Source: an uncultured Clostridia bacterium (GTDB lineage Bacteria; Bacillota; Clostridia; Oscillospirales; Acutalibacteraceae). Taken from it: DNA of 34,011 nucleotides. Location of the stretch: NCBI GenBank assembly GCA_944376265.1, contig CALWCD010000021.1, positions 1 to 34,011 on the forward strand, given 5' to 3'. Both the position numbers and the translations under genes were made by a program. The notes under the pieces are model-generated. The model made no database searches. It saw only the letters and a list, made by a program, of their open reading frames with translations, and was not told where the DNA came from. This document shows positions 8,244 through 16,497 of this stretch, piece by piece; position 1 is the stretch's first letter; each line of letters begins with the position of its first letter.

Positions 8244-10610
8244 ATGCTGATTTCTATGAACTGGATCGGGGATTTCGTGGACCTGTCCGGCCTGGACCTG
8301 GAGGCCCTGATCCATCGCTTCACTCTCTCCACTGCCGAGGTGGAGGACGTTTACCACATGGGCGAGGACCTGCGGGACGTGGTTGCCGGCAAGATCCTCT
8401 CCGTGGAGAACCATCCCAATTCCAAAAAGCTCCACCTGCTGAAAGTGGACGGCGGCGACAAGATCTACGACGTGGTCTGCGGCGCCCCCAACGTGCGGGA
8501 AGGGCTGATCGTCCCCTTTGTCAAGGAGGGGGGCATGGTGGCCGGCCAGGAGATCACCTGCGCCGCCATTGCCGGATATGAATCCCACGGCATGTGCTGC
8601 TCCGAAAAGGAACTGGGCATCTCCGACGACCACTCCGGCCTGATGGAGCTGCCGGAGGACACCCCCGTGGGCAGGGACATCTGTGAGCTGTACGCCATCA
8701 AGGACACGGTGTTCGAGGTGGACAACAAGTCCCTTACAAACCGTCCCGACCTGTGGGGCCACTACGGCATTGCCCGGGAATTCGCCGCCCTGTCCGGCCG
8801 GGAACTCAAGCCCCTGGAGACCGTCTCCCTGGAGGCCTTCGACCAGCTGGAACCCATCCAGATCGACGTGAAAGACCAGGAGCTGTGCTACCGGTACACC
8901 GGCCTGAAGGTGCGGAACATCCAGAAGAAGGTAAGCCCCGTGGACATGCGCATCCGCCTGTTCTACTGCGGCAGCCGGGCCATCAACCTGCTGGCGGACC
9001 TGACCAACTACCTGATGCTGGAAATGGGCCAGCCCATGCACGCTTTCGACTGCGCCAAGGTGGACCAGATTGAAGTGAAGCGCTTTGAGGCCCCCTTCCA
9101 GTTCACCACTCTGGACGGTCAGGAGCGCCAGGTGGACGAAAACACCCTGATGATCTGCTCCAAGGGGGAGCCTGTGGCCATTGCCGGCATTATGGGCGGC
9201 CTGGATTCCGAGATTGAGGATGACACCGACAGCCTGCTGCTGGAAAGCGCCAACTTCGACGCGGTCAGCGTGCGGAAGTCCTCCACCCGGCTGGGCCTGC
9301 GCACCGACGCCTCCATGCGCTACGAAAAGACCCTGGACCCGGAGATGACCGTGCCCGCCATCGGCCGGTTCCTGAAGCTGCTGCTGGACATCGACCCCGG
9401 CGCCCAGGTGATCTCCCGGCTGACGGATGTGTACTGCAAGCGGTATCCCGCGGTCTCCCTGGAGTTTGACAAGGCCTATGTGGACCGGTACACCGGCATT
9501 GAAATTGCCAACGACCGGATTCTGGAGACGCTCCATGCCCTGGGCTTCGGCGCCTCCTACGACGGGGAGCTGTTCCACGTGGACGTGCCCTCCTGGCGTT
9601 CCACCAAGGACGTGACCATCAAGGCGGACATCATTGAGGAAATCACCCGCATTTACGGGTACGACAACTTTCAGATCACCACCACCCACAGCGCCCTGTA
9701 CCCCGAAAAGCGCAGCCCCGGCAACAAGACCGACAACTTCGCCAAGGACATTCTGGTGCAGCGGTTCCACCTCCACGAGGTCCACTCCTACATTTGGTTC
9801 GACGCCAAAAAGTGCAAGGACCTGGGCCTGGCGCTGGAGGAAAACGTGAAGCTTCTCTCCCCCCAGAGCCCGGACCTGGAGACCCTGCGCACCAACATGG
9901 GCCCCACCCTGCTGTCCTTTGTAAACGAGAACAAGTCCTTTGCCCCGGACTTCGGCCTTTTTGAGATTGGCCGGGTGTGCGAGGGCGTGAAAGAGGACGG
10001 CCTGTGCAACGAGCGGAAGAAACTGGGTCTGGCCCTGTACAGCCGCACCCGCAGCGAGAAGGAGCTGTACCTGGAGCTTTTGGAGATCCTCACCGCTTTG
10101 GGCCGGGACATCAAGCGGGCCCAGTTCACCTTCCGGAACGTGGAGCCCCGCCACGGCTGGCAGCATCCCCGAAACACCGCCTCCGTCTCCTTTGACGGCC
10201 AGGAGCTGGGCTGGCTGTGCGCCCTTCATCCCGCCGTGGCCGCCAAGCTGGACAAGAAGGCCTCTGTGGTGTGCGCTCAGCTGGACATGGACGCTTTCGC
10301 CGCTCTGACCGCCGCCGACATCGCCTACCGGGAGCCCTCCCGGTTCCCGGGCATTGACATCGACCTGTCCCTGGTGATGCCCCAGGGCCTGACCTACGCC
10401 CAGCTGACCCCCGCCTGGGAGGACCTGGACCAGGACACCCTTACCGGCGTGACCCTGATCGACTCCTTCCAGCAAAACGGCATGAAGAGCATCACCCTGC
10501 GGTTCGCCTTCTCCTCCGGGGAGCGCACCCTCTCCAAGGAAGAGGTGCAGCCCTGGGTGGACGCCATTGTGGAAAAGGTGGGCAAAGTGGGGGCCGTTCT
10601 CCGGTCCTGA
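8244..10610 (+). CDS. pheT: Phenylalanine-tRNA ligase beta subunit
   Basis: Structural, editing and tRNA-anticodon-binding subunit of PheRS. The protein is 788 residues, full length. The N-terminal EMAP-like tRNA-binding domain covers roughly residues 40-150 (HPNSKKLHLLKVD, VVCGAPN). The B3/B4 editing region follows. B5 and the catalytic-like core contain IIEEITRIYGYDNF, and a C-terminal FDX-ACB domain begins around YREPSRFPGIDIDLSL and ends in a typical TLRFAFSSGERTLSKEEV. Start support is GAGGGGG eight bases before the ATG. It is co-transcribed with pheS under the T-box. A long open frame on the opposite strand is an artefact of GC-rich codon use. Confidence 0.97.
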   Translation: MLISMNWIGDFVDLSGLDLEALIHRFTLSTAEVEDVYHMGEDLRDVVAGKILSVENHPNSKKLHLLKVDGGDKIYDVVCGAPNVREGLIVPFVKEGGMVAGQEITCAAIAGYESHGMCCSEKELGISDDHSGLMELPEDTPVGRDICELYAIKDTVFEVDNKSLTNRPDLWGHYGIAREFAALSGRELKPLETVSLEAFDQLEPIQIDVKDQELCYRYTGLKVRNIQKKVSPVDMRIRLFYCGSRAINLLADLTNYLMLEMGQPMHAFDCAKVDQIEVKRFEAPFQFTTLDGQERQVDENTLMICSKGEPVAIAGIMGGLDSEIEDDTDSLLLESANFDAVSVRKSSTRLGLRTDASMRYEKTLDPEMTVPAIGRFLKLLLDIDPGAQVISRLTDVYCKRYPAVSLEFDKAYVDRYTGIEIANDRILETLHALGFGASYDGELFHVDVPSWRSTKDVTIKADIIEEITRIYGYDNFQITTTHSALYPEKRSPGNKTDNFAKDILVQRFHLHEVHSYIWFDAKKCKDLGLALEENVKLLSPQSPDLETLRTNMGPTLLSFVNENKSFAPDFGLFEIGRVCEGVKEDGLCNERKKLGLALYSRTRSEKELYLELLEILTALGRDIKRAQFTFRNVEPRHGWQHPRNTASVSFDGQELGWLCALHPAVAAKLDKKASVVCAQLDMDAFAALTAADIAYREPSRFPGIDIDLSLVMPQGLTYAQLTPAWEDLDQDTLTGVTLIDSFQQNGMKSITLRFAFSSGERTLSKEEVQPWVDAIVEKVGKVGAVLRS

Positions 10611-10641
10611 GCGCCCCCTTCCCGGGCAGAATAAAAAAGGG

Positions 10642-10670
10642 TTGCAATCCCCGGGCAATTCCTGTATGAT
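10642..10670 (+). promoter_or_regulatory. Sigma-A promoter of the ireB operon
   Basis: TTGCAA (10642-10647), 17-base spacer, TATGAT (10665-10670), about 40 bases before the ATG. Confidence 0.8.
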
Positions 10671-10710
10671 ATAAGGTAGCAAATTTTAGGACGATACGGA
10701 GGTGTTCCCC

Positions 10711-10968
10711 ATGCCGGAAGATTATTCCAACAACACCATTACCTTTTCCCTGGAAGAGGTGCGCGAGGCGGACATGAAGCGGATCCTGCTGACGGTGTAC
10801 GACGCCTTGAAGGAAAAGGGGTATAACCCCATCAGTCAGATTGTGGGATACATCCTCTCGGAAGACCCCACCTATATCACGACCCACAACAACGCCCGCA
10901 GCCTCATTCGCCGGATTGACCGGGACGAGCTTTTGAAAGCCATGGTGCGTTCCTACCTGGGCGAGTGA
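10711..10968 (+). CDS. ireB: IreB-family regulatory phosphoprotein (UPF0297)
   Basis: Small cytosolic protein of 85 residues. In enterococci the homologue is phosphorylated by the PASTA kinase IreK on N-terminal threonines and negatively regulates cephalosporin resistance; that is family knowledge, not shown here. The sequence has the family hallmarks [10 protein letters not shown] (threonines at 9 and 11), [20 protein letters not shown] and [19 protein letters not shown]. The ATG at 10711 is chosen because GGAGG stands 8 bases upstream. The GTG at 10702 lies inside that ribosome-binding site. In many Firmicutes this gene precedes ruvX (yqgF) and yrzB; here a different small gene follows. Confidence 0.93.
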   Translation: MPEDYSNNTITFSLEEVREADMKRILLTVYDALKEKGYNPISQIVGYILSEDPTYITTHNNARSLIRRIDRDELLKAMVRSYLGE

Positions 10969-11002
10969 TCGTTACAGAAAACTGAGAAAGAGCGGTGATT
11001 CT

Positions 11003-11296
11003 TTGAGCGAGCAGAAAAAGCAGAGCTTCCCCACCTACAAGGGAAAGCCCCTGGTGCGCAGCGGGGATACCATCTACTATGGCAGCATGAAGGACAAATA
11101 CGTCATCAAGATGGATATCAAGTCCAAGAAGAAAGTGGGCGACCTGGAGGTGGCCGACAAGGTCACGGTCCAGCTGATGTATACCGACCCGGAGATCCGC
11201 ACCCGCAAGCAGATCGTGAAAACCAGCGAGAAAAACGGCCTGTACCTGGCCCTGGACATTGCCGAGGCCTGGCTGAGCCGGGCGCTGGCGGAATAA
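11003..11296 (+). CDS. Small conserved protein of unknown function, downstream of ireB
   Basis: Soluble 97-residue protein with no signal or membrane segment. It reads as a compact beta-rich domain (YKGKPLVRSGDTIYYGSM, YVIKMDIKSKKKVGDLEVADKVTVQLM), then a C-terminal helix (LYLALDIAEAWLSRALAE). I recall similar small proteins in Clostridia but no assigned function. The best start is TTG at 11003; the preceding AAAGAG is only a modest ribosome-binding site. It lies 34 bases after ireB with no terminator between, so the two are probably co-transcribed. A strong terminator follows. Confidence 0.75.
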   Translation: MSEQKKQSFPTYKGKPLVRSGDTIYYGSMKDKYVIKMDIKSKKKVGDLEVADKVTVQLMYTDPEIRTRKQIVKTSEKNGLYLALDIAEAWLSRALAE

Positions 11297-11307
11297 ATGC
11301 CTGCAAA

Positions 11308-11337
11308 AAAAGAGGCTGCTTCGGCAGCCTCTTTTCC
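11308..11337 (+). terminator. Terminator of the ireB operon
   Basis: Stem AAAAGAGGCTGC (11308-11319) with GCAGCCTCTTTT (11324-11335), closed by a UUCG tetraloop. Confidence 0.92.
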
Positions 11338-11368
11338 TGTCCGGGAGGAGAGTTCCCCTCCCTGCGCG

Positions 11369-11407
11369 AAAAGCGTCCTGCCCAAAGGTTGGCAGGACGC
11401 TTTTTTT
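11369..11407. terminator. Terminator of the glycosyltransferase gene, probably bidirectional
   Basis: Stem AAAAGCGTCCTGCC (11369-11382) with GGCAGGACGCTTTT (11391-11404), with T runs on both strands. It abuts the stop of the minus-strand gene. Confidence 0.9.
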
Positions 11408-12680
11408 ACATGACCTGGGCCCCGGAAATATAGGCGCACAGATAGATGCCCAAAAACACCCCTTCCCCCGCCAGGAGAACCGCCCGCCACAAGGACCTGT
11501 CCCTGGTGAGCCTGGCCAGGATGAAAAACAGGGGGAAACAGCAGGCCAGGTACCTTCCCGCGCTGAGCAGCCAGGAAAGGCAGTAGGTGGACAAAAACAG
11601 CCCGAACCCATACACCAGCAGGCTGGGAGGATGCTCCCGCTGCCGGACCACCCAGCACAGCAGCACCAGCACCCCCCCGAACAGAACCAGGGCAGGGAAC
11701 CAGATAGCCCACCCAAAGGAGCCATTTCGGTTGCTCCAGAAGTACTGGAACAGGTATTCCACCACCCGGGAGACCCACAGGAATCCCTGGTGCCAGTGTT
11801 TTTGGTGGGTGACAAAGGCAAAGGGGTCCCCGTCCACGGCGTAATTCAGCAGCAGGTAGCCCCCGGTCCCCAGCAGGGGGGAGAACACCAACGGCAGCCG
11901 GGCCAGCACCCGTTTCCAGCAGCGCCTCAGGGAAAGCCCCAGGGGCCGCTCCCGGGAGAGAAGCTCCACCAGCGCCGGCGCAATGACCAGCACGCCGGTC
12001 ATCCTGGTGAGGGCCGCACCCACCCCAAACAGGGCGAACCTCCCCCACTTCCCCTTGCGGGCGTACCAGCAGGCCCCCGCGGTGAGGAACAGGAACAGGC
12101 TCTCGGTCATCATGGTGCCGAAGAAGAAGGAAAAGGGGAACAGGCACAAGTACAGCAGGCCGTCCCGGACGGTCTTTTCGTCGTAATACTCCTGCCCCAG
12201 CCGATAGAGATAGCAGCAGGCCCCTGCAAAGCTCAGGCAGGACAGGGTGACCCCAGCCCCCAGTGTGTGGGGGATCACCAGCCGCAGCAGCCGCACTGCC
12301 CACACATAGCCCGGGAAAAACACCAGGACCCGCTGCTCCCCGTTTTCCTGGTCCCCCTTGTATCCCTGTTCCACCAGGTTCCAGTAGTGGTTGCCGTCCC
12401 ATCGCTGGCACAGCTGGCGGAAGCACTCCTCCCAGGAAATGCCTCCCTGAGAGAAGAGCATGACGGCGATCATTCCGGCGGCCAGCAGGGCTGCCCGCAC
12501 TCCCAGGGCGGCCAGAAACACCCCCCACAGGGGCAGCTCCCGGCAAGGGGGAGGCGCCTCTTCCCCCGGGGAACCAAACACCCCGGAAAACCTGCCGGCA
12601 AGGCCCCAGGCTTCCAGGCACCGCAGGACCAGCGCCAGGCTTAAGGCCGCCACGGGAAGGGTGATGAGCACATCCGTCAC
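11406..12680 (-). CDS. PIG-V-like membrane mannosyltransferase-family protein (GT-C fold)
   Basis: Polytopic membrane glycosyltransferase candidate, 424 residues with about ten hydrophobic segments. The motif RWDGNHYWNLVEQGY at 93-107 matches the WDGxxY..GY signature of PIG-V/GT-C enzymes, which use polyprenyl-phosphate sugars on the outer face of the membrane. FFPGYVWAVRLL follows at the place where the family has FFP-L. The acceptor and sugar cannot be told from the sequence. The start is probably GTG at 12680, preceded by AGGGGGTG. It lies 30 bases after the MIF-like gene on the same strand without a terminator between, so the two are likely co-transcribed. A functional link between them is not evident. 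Confidence 0.8.
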   Translation of the reverse strand: MTDVLITLPVAALSLALVLRCLEAWGLAGRFSGVFGSPGEEAPPPCRELPLWGVFLAALGVRAALLAAGMIAVMLFSQGGISWEECFRQLCQRWDGNHYWNLVEQGYKGDQENGEQRVLVFFPGYVWAVRLLRLVIPHTLGAGVTLSCLSFAGACCYLYRLGQEYYDEKTVRDGLLYLCLFPFSFFFGTMMTESLFLFLTAGACWYARKGKWGRFALFGVGAALTRMTGVLVIAPALVELLSRERPLGLSLRRCWKRVLARLPLVFSPLLGTGGYLLLNYAVDGDPFAFVTHQKHWHQGFLWVSRVVEYLFQYFWSNRNGSFGWAIWFPALVLFGGVLVLLCWVVRQREHPPSLLVYGFGLFLSTYCLSWLLSAGRYLACCFPLFFILARLTRDRSLWRAVLLAGEGVFLGIYLCAYISGAQVM

Positions 12681-12710
12681 AGGGGCTCACCCCCTTGGGA
12701 GCCGGGGCAA

Positions 12711-13058
12711 TTAGAAGTTGCTGCCATTGCAGCCCCAATCCGGCAAGGCCAGATAGCGCACGTAAATGTCCTTGGGGTTCAGGGAGAGCTCCTTCTCCAG
12801 CAGGGCGCACACTTCCCGGGTCATGTTCTGGGCGCCCTCCTTGTCCACCTGGCTGCCGAAGATCTTCACCTCCACAATGGCCATGGGGGTCTCCTCCGTG
12901 CCCCGGAACCACATGCGCAGCTTGTCCTCCACCAGCACCATCAGCCCGGACTCGGTTTTCCCGGGGATGCAGGTGATAATCTGCCCCAGGGCGCTCTTGA
13001 TGTTCTGGGCAGCGGTCTGGTTGACTTCCACGTTGGTTTGAATTTCAATGGTGGGCAT
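12711..13058 (-). CDS. MIF-family tautomerase (phenylpyruvate tautomerase-like)
   Basis: Small trimer-forming tautomerase superfamily protein, 115 residues, the usual length of macrophage migration inhibitory factor (MIF). Pro follows the initiator Met (MPTIEIQTNVEVN), giving the catalytic N-terminal proline. Lys33 in PGKTESGLMVLV aligns with MIF Lys32 (TGKPPQYIAV), with one extra residue. The C-terminal DWGCNGSNF aligns with the MIF ending VGWNNSTF. The human CxxC redox motif at 57-60 is replaced by AIVE, so MIF-type thiol oxidoreductase chemistry is not expected. The start at 13058 is fixed by AAGGAGGA six bases upstream; the earlier in-frame codon would place residues before the catalytic proline. 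There is no signal peptide. Confidence 0.9.
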   Translation of the reverse strand: MPTIEIQTNVEVNQTAAQNIKSALGQIITCIPGKTESGLMVLVEDKLRMWFRGTEETPMAIVEVKIFGSQVDKEGAQNMTREVCALLEKELSLNPKDIYVRYLALPDWGCNGSNF

Positions 13059-13114
13059 ACAAATCCTCCTTACGGTTCCAGAATTCACTCTGAAACACCT
13101 GTTTTCTGGCTTCT

Positions 13115-13143
13115 AGTATAACGGGTTTTGGCGAAAAAGGAAA
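13115..13143 (-). promoter_or_regulatory. Possible promoter of the MIF-like/glycosyltransferase pair
   Basis: Minus strand TATACT (13115-13120) about 57 bases before the ATG, with a poor -35 box TTTCCT at 17-base spacing. Only the -10 box is convincing. Confidence 0.4.
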
Positions 13144-13174
13144 CGGTATTTTGGGAAAATTCCCCCAGGCTGCC

Positions 13175-14713
13175 TTAAAGCCCCCCAGACAGCTTCCTGC
13201 CTCCTTCGCAGGAGAACATCCCTTTCCCCACCAGCAGCGCCGCCACCGCCAGGTAGACCAGCCCAAAGGGCAGGCTCTCCAGGGGGAACAGGGCCACCTC
13301 CGGGGCGTGGATCATCCCGATGAAGGAGCAGAAGGCCAAGGCCCCTCCAAACCCGGCGGCGGAGAAGTAGCGCTTTTCCAGCACGCAGGCCAGCAGCCCC
13401 GCCAGCAGCAGGCTGGAAAGGAACGCCCCGTTCCCCAGGCACTGGATCCCCTGGATGGGCACGGAAAACTCCCCGAACTGGGCGGCGGTGATGGCCTCCA
13501 CCGTGGTGCCCGCCGCCTGAACCGCCGAGCTGATCAGGGTCTGAATGTACTGGAACAGAATGGGCACCAGGGACAGCAGCACCACCGTGACGTGGCCCCT
13601 GTCCAGGGTCTGGAAGGTGCTGGCCGTCACGGAGAAGCCCACAAAGATCAGCAGCACCATCACCACTTCCGTGGGGATCAGCGCCATGAGCACCCCGGTA
13701 AGCCCCGTCAGGCAGATGGCCAGGTAGGCCACCCCGTTCACCACCGTAAAGCCCGCCCGGGCCCCCAGCTCCTTCCACCCGGGATGGCCGAAGTACACCG
13801 TGGTGGGGAAGGGGTTTCCAAACAGAGCCCCCAGCATGGTGGAGACCCCGTCCATCACCATGCACCGCCGCTCCGGGTAGCAGTCTCCCGCCGCCTTGGC
13901 GGATTCAATCCCCTGGAGGGTGGACAGGAAGTTGTTGATCTGCAGGGGGATAATCACCGGCAGGAAGGGCACAATACCGGAAATCCCCCGGAGAATGTCT
14001 CCCCCGCAGAAAGTGGGGGGGTAGAATCCCAGCCCGGAAAAGGCGGAGACAAAGTTCTGGGGGGTCAGGTACCCGGTGGCCCAGGCAATGGCCGACCCCA
14101 GCACAATGGCCACCACCCCGGTGGGGATCTTCCGAAAGCGCTTGTCCGCCTTTCCCAGGTAGTCGATGACCACCAGGCAGAAGGGCAGCAGGGCGTACAC
14201 CGGCTTGTCGAACACCATGGCGATGCCCACAAAGGACAGCCACACCAGGGCCGAAGAGGCCATATTTCCCATGAGGGCGCTGTGAGGCACCACCCGGACG
14301 ATCCACCGGCCCATATAGCCCCCCAGGATCTCCACCACCCCTCCCAGCAGAGAGGCTGCCAGGCCGATCTGAAAGGCCAGCTCCCCGTCCCCCGTCTGCC
14401 AGTACACCGGCCCCATAATCAGGTAGAGCCAGCCGGTAAGCTGGGAGGAGCCTATGCCGAAAGGCTGGGCGGTCACGTCCTGGCGGCCCTCCTTTTTGGC
14501 CAGGGCCCAGGCCTCGTAAAAATACCACAGATTCCCCGCAAAGATGGCCAGGCCGATTCCCGGCACCACCTTCCCCAGCACGATCTCCGCCGGCAGGCCG
14601 AACACAAACAGCAAGATCCCCGTGCCGGACAGAATTTTGGAAAAGCCGTCGAAAAACACCCCCAAGGATGCCTCGATGTCCCCTTTCCCCCACCACCGGT
14701 ATGTTCCTTTCAT
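13175..14713 (-). CDS. NCS2-type (xanthine/uracil/AzgA-like) nucleobase permease
   Basis: Inner-membrane proton-coupled nucleobase transporter family, 512 residues with about 12-14 hydrophobic segments. Family-like features include the N-terminal GDIEASLGVFFDGFSKIL amphipathic region, AQPFGIGSSQLTGW, and MDGVSTMLGALFGNPFPTT followed by VYFGHPGWKELGARAGFT. These resemble the conserved substrate-site region of AzgA-like members. Substrate (guanine/hypoxanthine, xanthine or uracil) cannot be decided from the sequence. The ATG at 14713 is chosen over the GTG at 14722, which directly abuts AAGGAA. It is a single-gene unit, divergent from the flavodiiron gene, with its own good promoter. Confidence 0.87.
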   Translation of the reverse strand: MKGTYRWWGKGDIEASLGVFFDGFSKILSGTGILLFVFGLPAEIVLGKVVPGIGLAIFAGNLWYFYEAWALAKKEGRQDVTAQPFGIGSSQLTGWLYLIMGPVYWQTGDGELAFQIGLAASLLGGVVEILGGYMGRWIVRVVPHSALMGNMASSALVWLSFVGIAMVFDKPVYALLPFCLVVIDYLGKADKRFRKIPTGVVAIVLGSAIAWATGYLTPQNFVSAFSGLGFYPPTFCGGDILRGISGIVPFLPVIIPLQINNFLSTLQGIESAKAAGDCYPERRCMVMDGVSTMLGALFGNPFPTTVYFGHPGWKELGARAGFTVVNGVAYLAICLTGLTGVLMALIPTEVVMVLLIFVGFSVTASTFQTLDRGHVTVVLLSLVPILFQYIQTLISSAVQAAGTTVEAITAAQFGEFSVPIQGIQCLGNGAFLSSLLLAGLLACVLEKRYFSAAGFGGALAFCSFIGMIHAPEVALFPLESLPFGLVYLAVAALLVGKGMFSCEGGRKLSGGL

Positions 14714-14754
14714 ACGCTCCACTTCCTTCTGGCAGATTCTCCATACACTTTAAC

Positions 14755-14783
14755 ACTGTACCAGAAAACCGTCCATTTGCCAA
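14755..14783 (-). promoter_or_regulatory. Sigma-A promoter of the NCS2 permease
   Basis: Minus strand TTGGCA (14778-14783), 17-base spacer, TACAGT (14755-14760). The -35 box matches 5/6 and the -10 box 4/6. Confidence 0.65.
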
Positions 14784-14837
14784 GAAGCACCGCGGTTTTT
14801 CCCCGAAAAATTTCCATGGCCTTCCCCGGCCATTCCC

Positions 14838-14866
14838 TTGCCATTTGGGCAAAAATATGGTACTCT
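14838..14866 (+). promoter_or_regulatory. Possible promoter of the flavodiiron gene
   Basis: TTGCCA (14838-14843), 17-base spacer, TACTCT (14861-14866). This leaves a leader of about 105 bases before the ATG. Confidence 0.5.
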
Positions 14867-14978
14867 CTTTTTAGTTGGTCCCGCCCCGGTTTGGGGTGTG
14901 AGTATGACAAAAATTTATCAATCTAAACCGCGCTCTTGGGGAGCCTTTTCCTCCCCTGACGCCGAAAGGAGCAACGTT

Positions 14979-16178
14979 ATGGTCTATACAAGAAACATCA
15001 GCGACGCCGTGGTGTGGGTGGGCGGCAGCGACCGCCGTCTGGCCCTGTTTGAGAATTTGTTCCCCATTCCCCGGGGCGTCTCCTACAACTCCTACCTGAT
15101 TCTGGACGAGAAAACCGCCCTGCTGGACACGGTGGACTCCTCCATCGCCCTCCAGTTTCTCCAGAACGTGCGGGAAACCCTGGGGGACCGGCCCCTGGAC
15201 TACCTGATTGTCAACCACATGGAGCCGGACCACTGCGCCACCATTGAAATGCTGCTGCCCTACTATCCCAACCTGAAAATCGTGGGCAACCAGAAGACCT
15301 TCCAGATGATCCGCCAGTTCTACGACTTCGATGTGGACAAGCACGCGGTGGTGGTGAAGGAAGGGGACGCTCTGGAGCTGGGACGGCACACCCTGCGGTT
15401 CTACACCGCCCCCATGGTCCACTGGCCGGAAGTGATGGTCTCCTACGAGGAGAGCGAAAAAATCCTGTTCTCCGCCGACGCCTTCGGCACCTTCGGCGCT
15501 GTGGACGGGGCCCTGTTCAACGACCAGGTGGACTTTGACAAGGATTGGCTCTTCGACGCCCGCCGCTACTACGGCAACATTGTGGGCAAGTACGGTCCCC
15601 AGGTGCAGGCGGCTTTGAAGAAGCTTTCCGGCCTGGACATCCAGACCATCTGCCCCCTCCACGGTCCCATCTGGCGCAGCGACCTGGGCTATCTGCTGGG
15701 CAAGTACGACCTGTGGAGCCGCTATGAGCCGGAGGAGAAGGCTGTGGCCATCTTCTACGCCTCCATGTACGGCAACACGGAAAACGCCGCCAACCTGCTT
15801 GCCAGTTCCCTGGCCCAGGCCGGCGTGAAGAACGTGAAGGTGTACGATGTGTCCTCCACCCACGTTTCCGACCTGATTGCCGAAATCTTCCGGTGCAGCC
15901 ACATTGTGCTGGCCGCCCCCACCTATAACAACGGCATCTACCCCGCCATGGCCAACCTGCTTCACGACATGGCCGCCTTGCAGCTGCGCAACCGCACCGT
16001 GGGCATTGTGGAGAACGGCAGCTGGGCGCCTGCCAGCGGCAAGCTGATGCGGGCCCAGCTGGAGGCTCTCAAGGACATGACCATCCTGGAGCCCACTGTC
16101 ACCCTGAAGTCCTCCCTGAAGGCCGAAAGCAAGGCCCAGCTGGAGGCCTTGAAGGACGCCATTGTGGCTTCTCTGTAA
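14979..16178 (+). CDS. Flavodiiron protein (FprA family A-type flavoprotein)
   Basis: Cytosolic O2 and/or NO reductase of anaerobes. The 399 residues comprise an N-terminal metallo-beta-lactamase-fold diiron domain (1-250) and a flavodoxin domain (254-399). The diiron ligands are all visible: H80, E82, D84, H85 in NHMEPDHC; H148 in MVHWPEV; D167 in SADAFGTFG; and H228 in CPLHGPIWR. The FMN phosphate loop is YASMYGNTE at 260-268. There is no C-terminal rubredoxin domain, and no rubredoxin or NADH:rubredoxin reductase gene is adjacent, so its electron donor is encoded elsewhere. The ATG at 14979 has AAAGGAG upstream (14965-14971); in-frame codons back to 14838 add an unsupported extension. Confidence 0.95.
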   Translation: MVYTRNISDAVVWVGGSDRRLALFENLFPIPRGVSYNSYLILDEKTALLDTVDSSIALQFLQNVRETLGDRPLDYLIVNHMEPDHCATIEMLLPYYPNLKIVGNQKTFQMIRQFYDFDVDKHAVVVKEGDALELGRHTLRFYTAPMVHWPEVMVSYEESEKILFSADAFGTFGAVDGALFNDQVDFDKDWLFDARRYYGNIVGKYGPQVQAALKKLSGLDIQTICPLHGPIWRSDLGYLLGKYDLWSRYEPEEKAVAIFYASMYGNTENAANLLASSLAQAGVKNVKVYDVSSTHVSDLIAEIFRCSHIVLAAPTYNNGIYPAMANLLHDMAALQLRNRTVGIVENGSWAPASGKLMRAQLEALKDMTILEPTVTLKSSLKAESKAQLEALKDAIVASL

Positions 16179-16223
16179 CCCCAACACACGATTTCACCCG
16201 TAATAATAAAGAGGAAAATAGCG

Positions 16224-16454
16224 GTGAAAAAACTGATTTTAGGCATTGCCTTGATGGCCCTGGGGGTGTTGGGAGTCATTGCCCTTCTGGTGTCCGCAAT
16301 GCTGTCTCCTTTGAACCCTTGGACCTACAATGGCGTGAGCGGCTGGTGGGGCTGCCTGTTGGGAATGGAGATGACCCTTCCCTTTTACAGCTTCCTGGTC
16401 CTCTCGGCTGTGGGACTTGGGCTGGCCCTTTGGGGCGTTTTCCAGAAAAAATAA
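16224..16454 (+). CDS. Small two-helix membrane protein, unknown function
   Basis: The 76-residue protein has two hydrophobic segments (about 4-28 and 54-72) joined by a Trp/Gly-rich loop (LNPWTYNGVSGWWGCLLG). The start is GTG at 16224, preceded by AGAGGAAAA. No family is recognised. It follows the flavodiiron gene by 45 bases without a terminator and is followed by a good terminator, so it is probably the second gene of that transcript. It could equally be an independent small gene. Either way it reads as a real coding frame with a membrane-protein pattern. Confidence 0.6.
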   Translation: MKKLILGIALMALGVLGVIALLVSAMLSPLNPWTYNGVSGWWGCLLGMEMTLPFYSFLVLSAVGLGLALWGVFQKK

Positions 16455-16459
16455 CCGCA

Positions 16460-16497
16460 AAAAAGGACGGCTTTGTGAAGTGCCGTCCTTTTTCTTT
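16460..16497. terminator. Shared terminator of convergent units at 16454 and 16498
   Basis: Stem AAAAAGGACGGC (16460-16471) with GCCGTCCTTTTT (16482-16493), T-rich on both strands. It closes both the flavodiiron unit and the polyamine operon. Confidence 0.9.

Noticed and set aside
8214..10682. 822-codon open frame antisense to pheT
   Set aside because: Low-complexity G/V/H/Q-rich translation mirroring a well-conserved gene; a by-product of GC-rich codon usage.
14838..14978. N-terminal extension of the flavodiiron protein
   Set aside because: The first codon is the TTG of a -35 box; the ATG at 14979 has AAAGGAG and matches family length.
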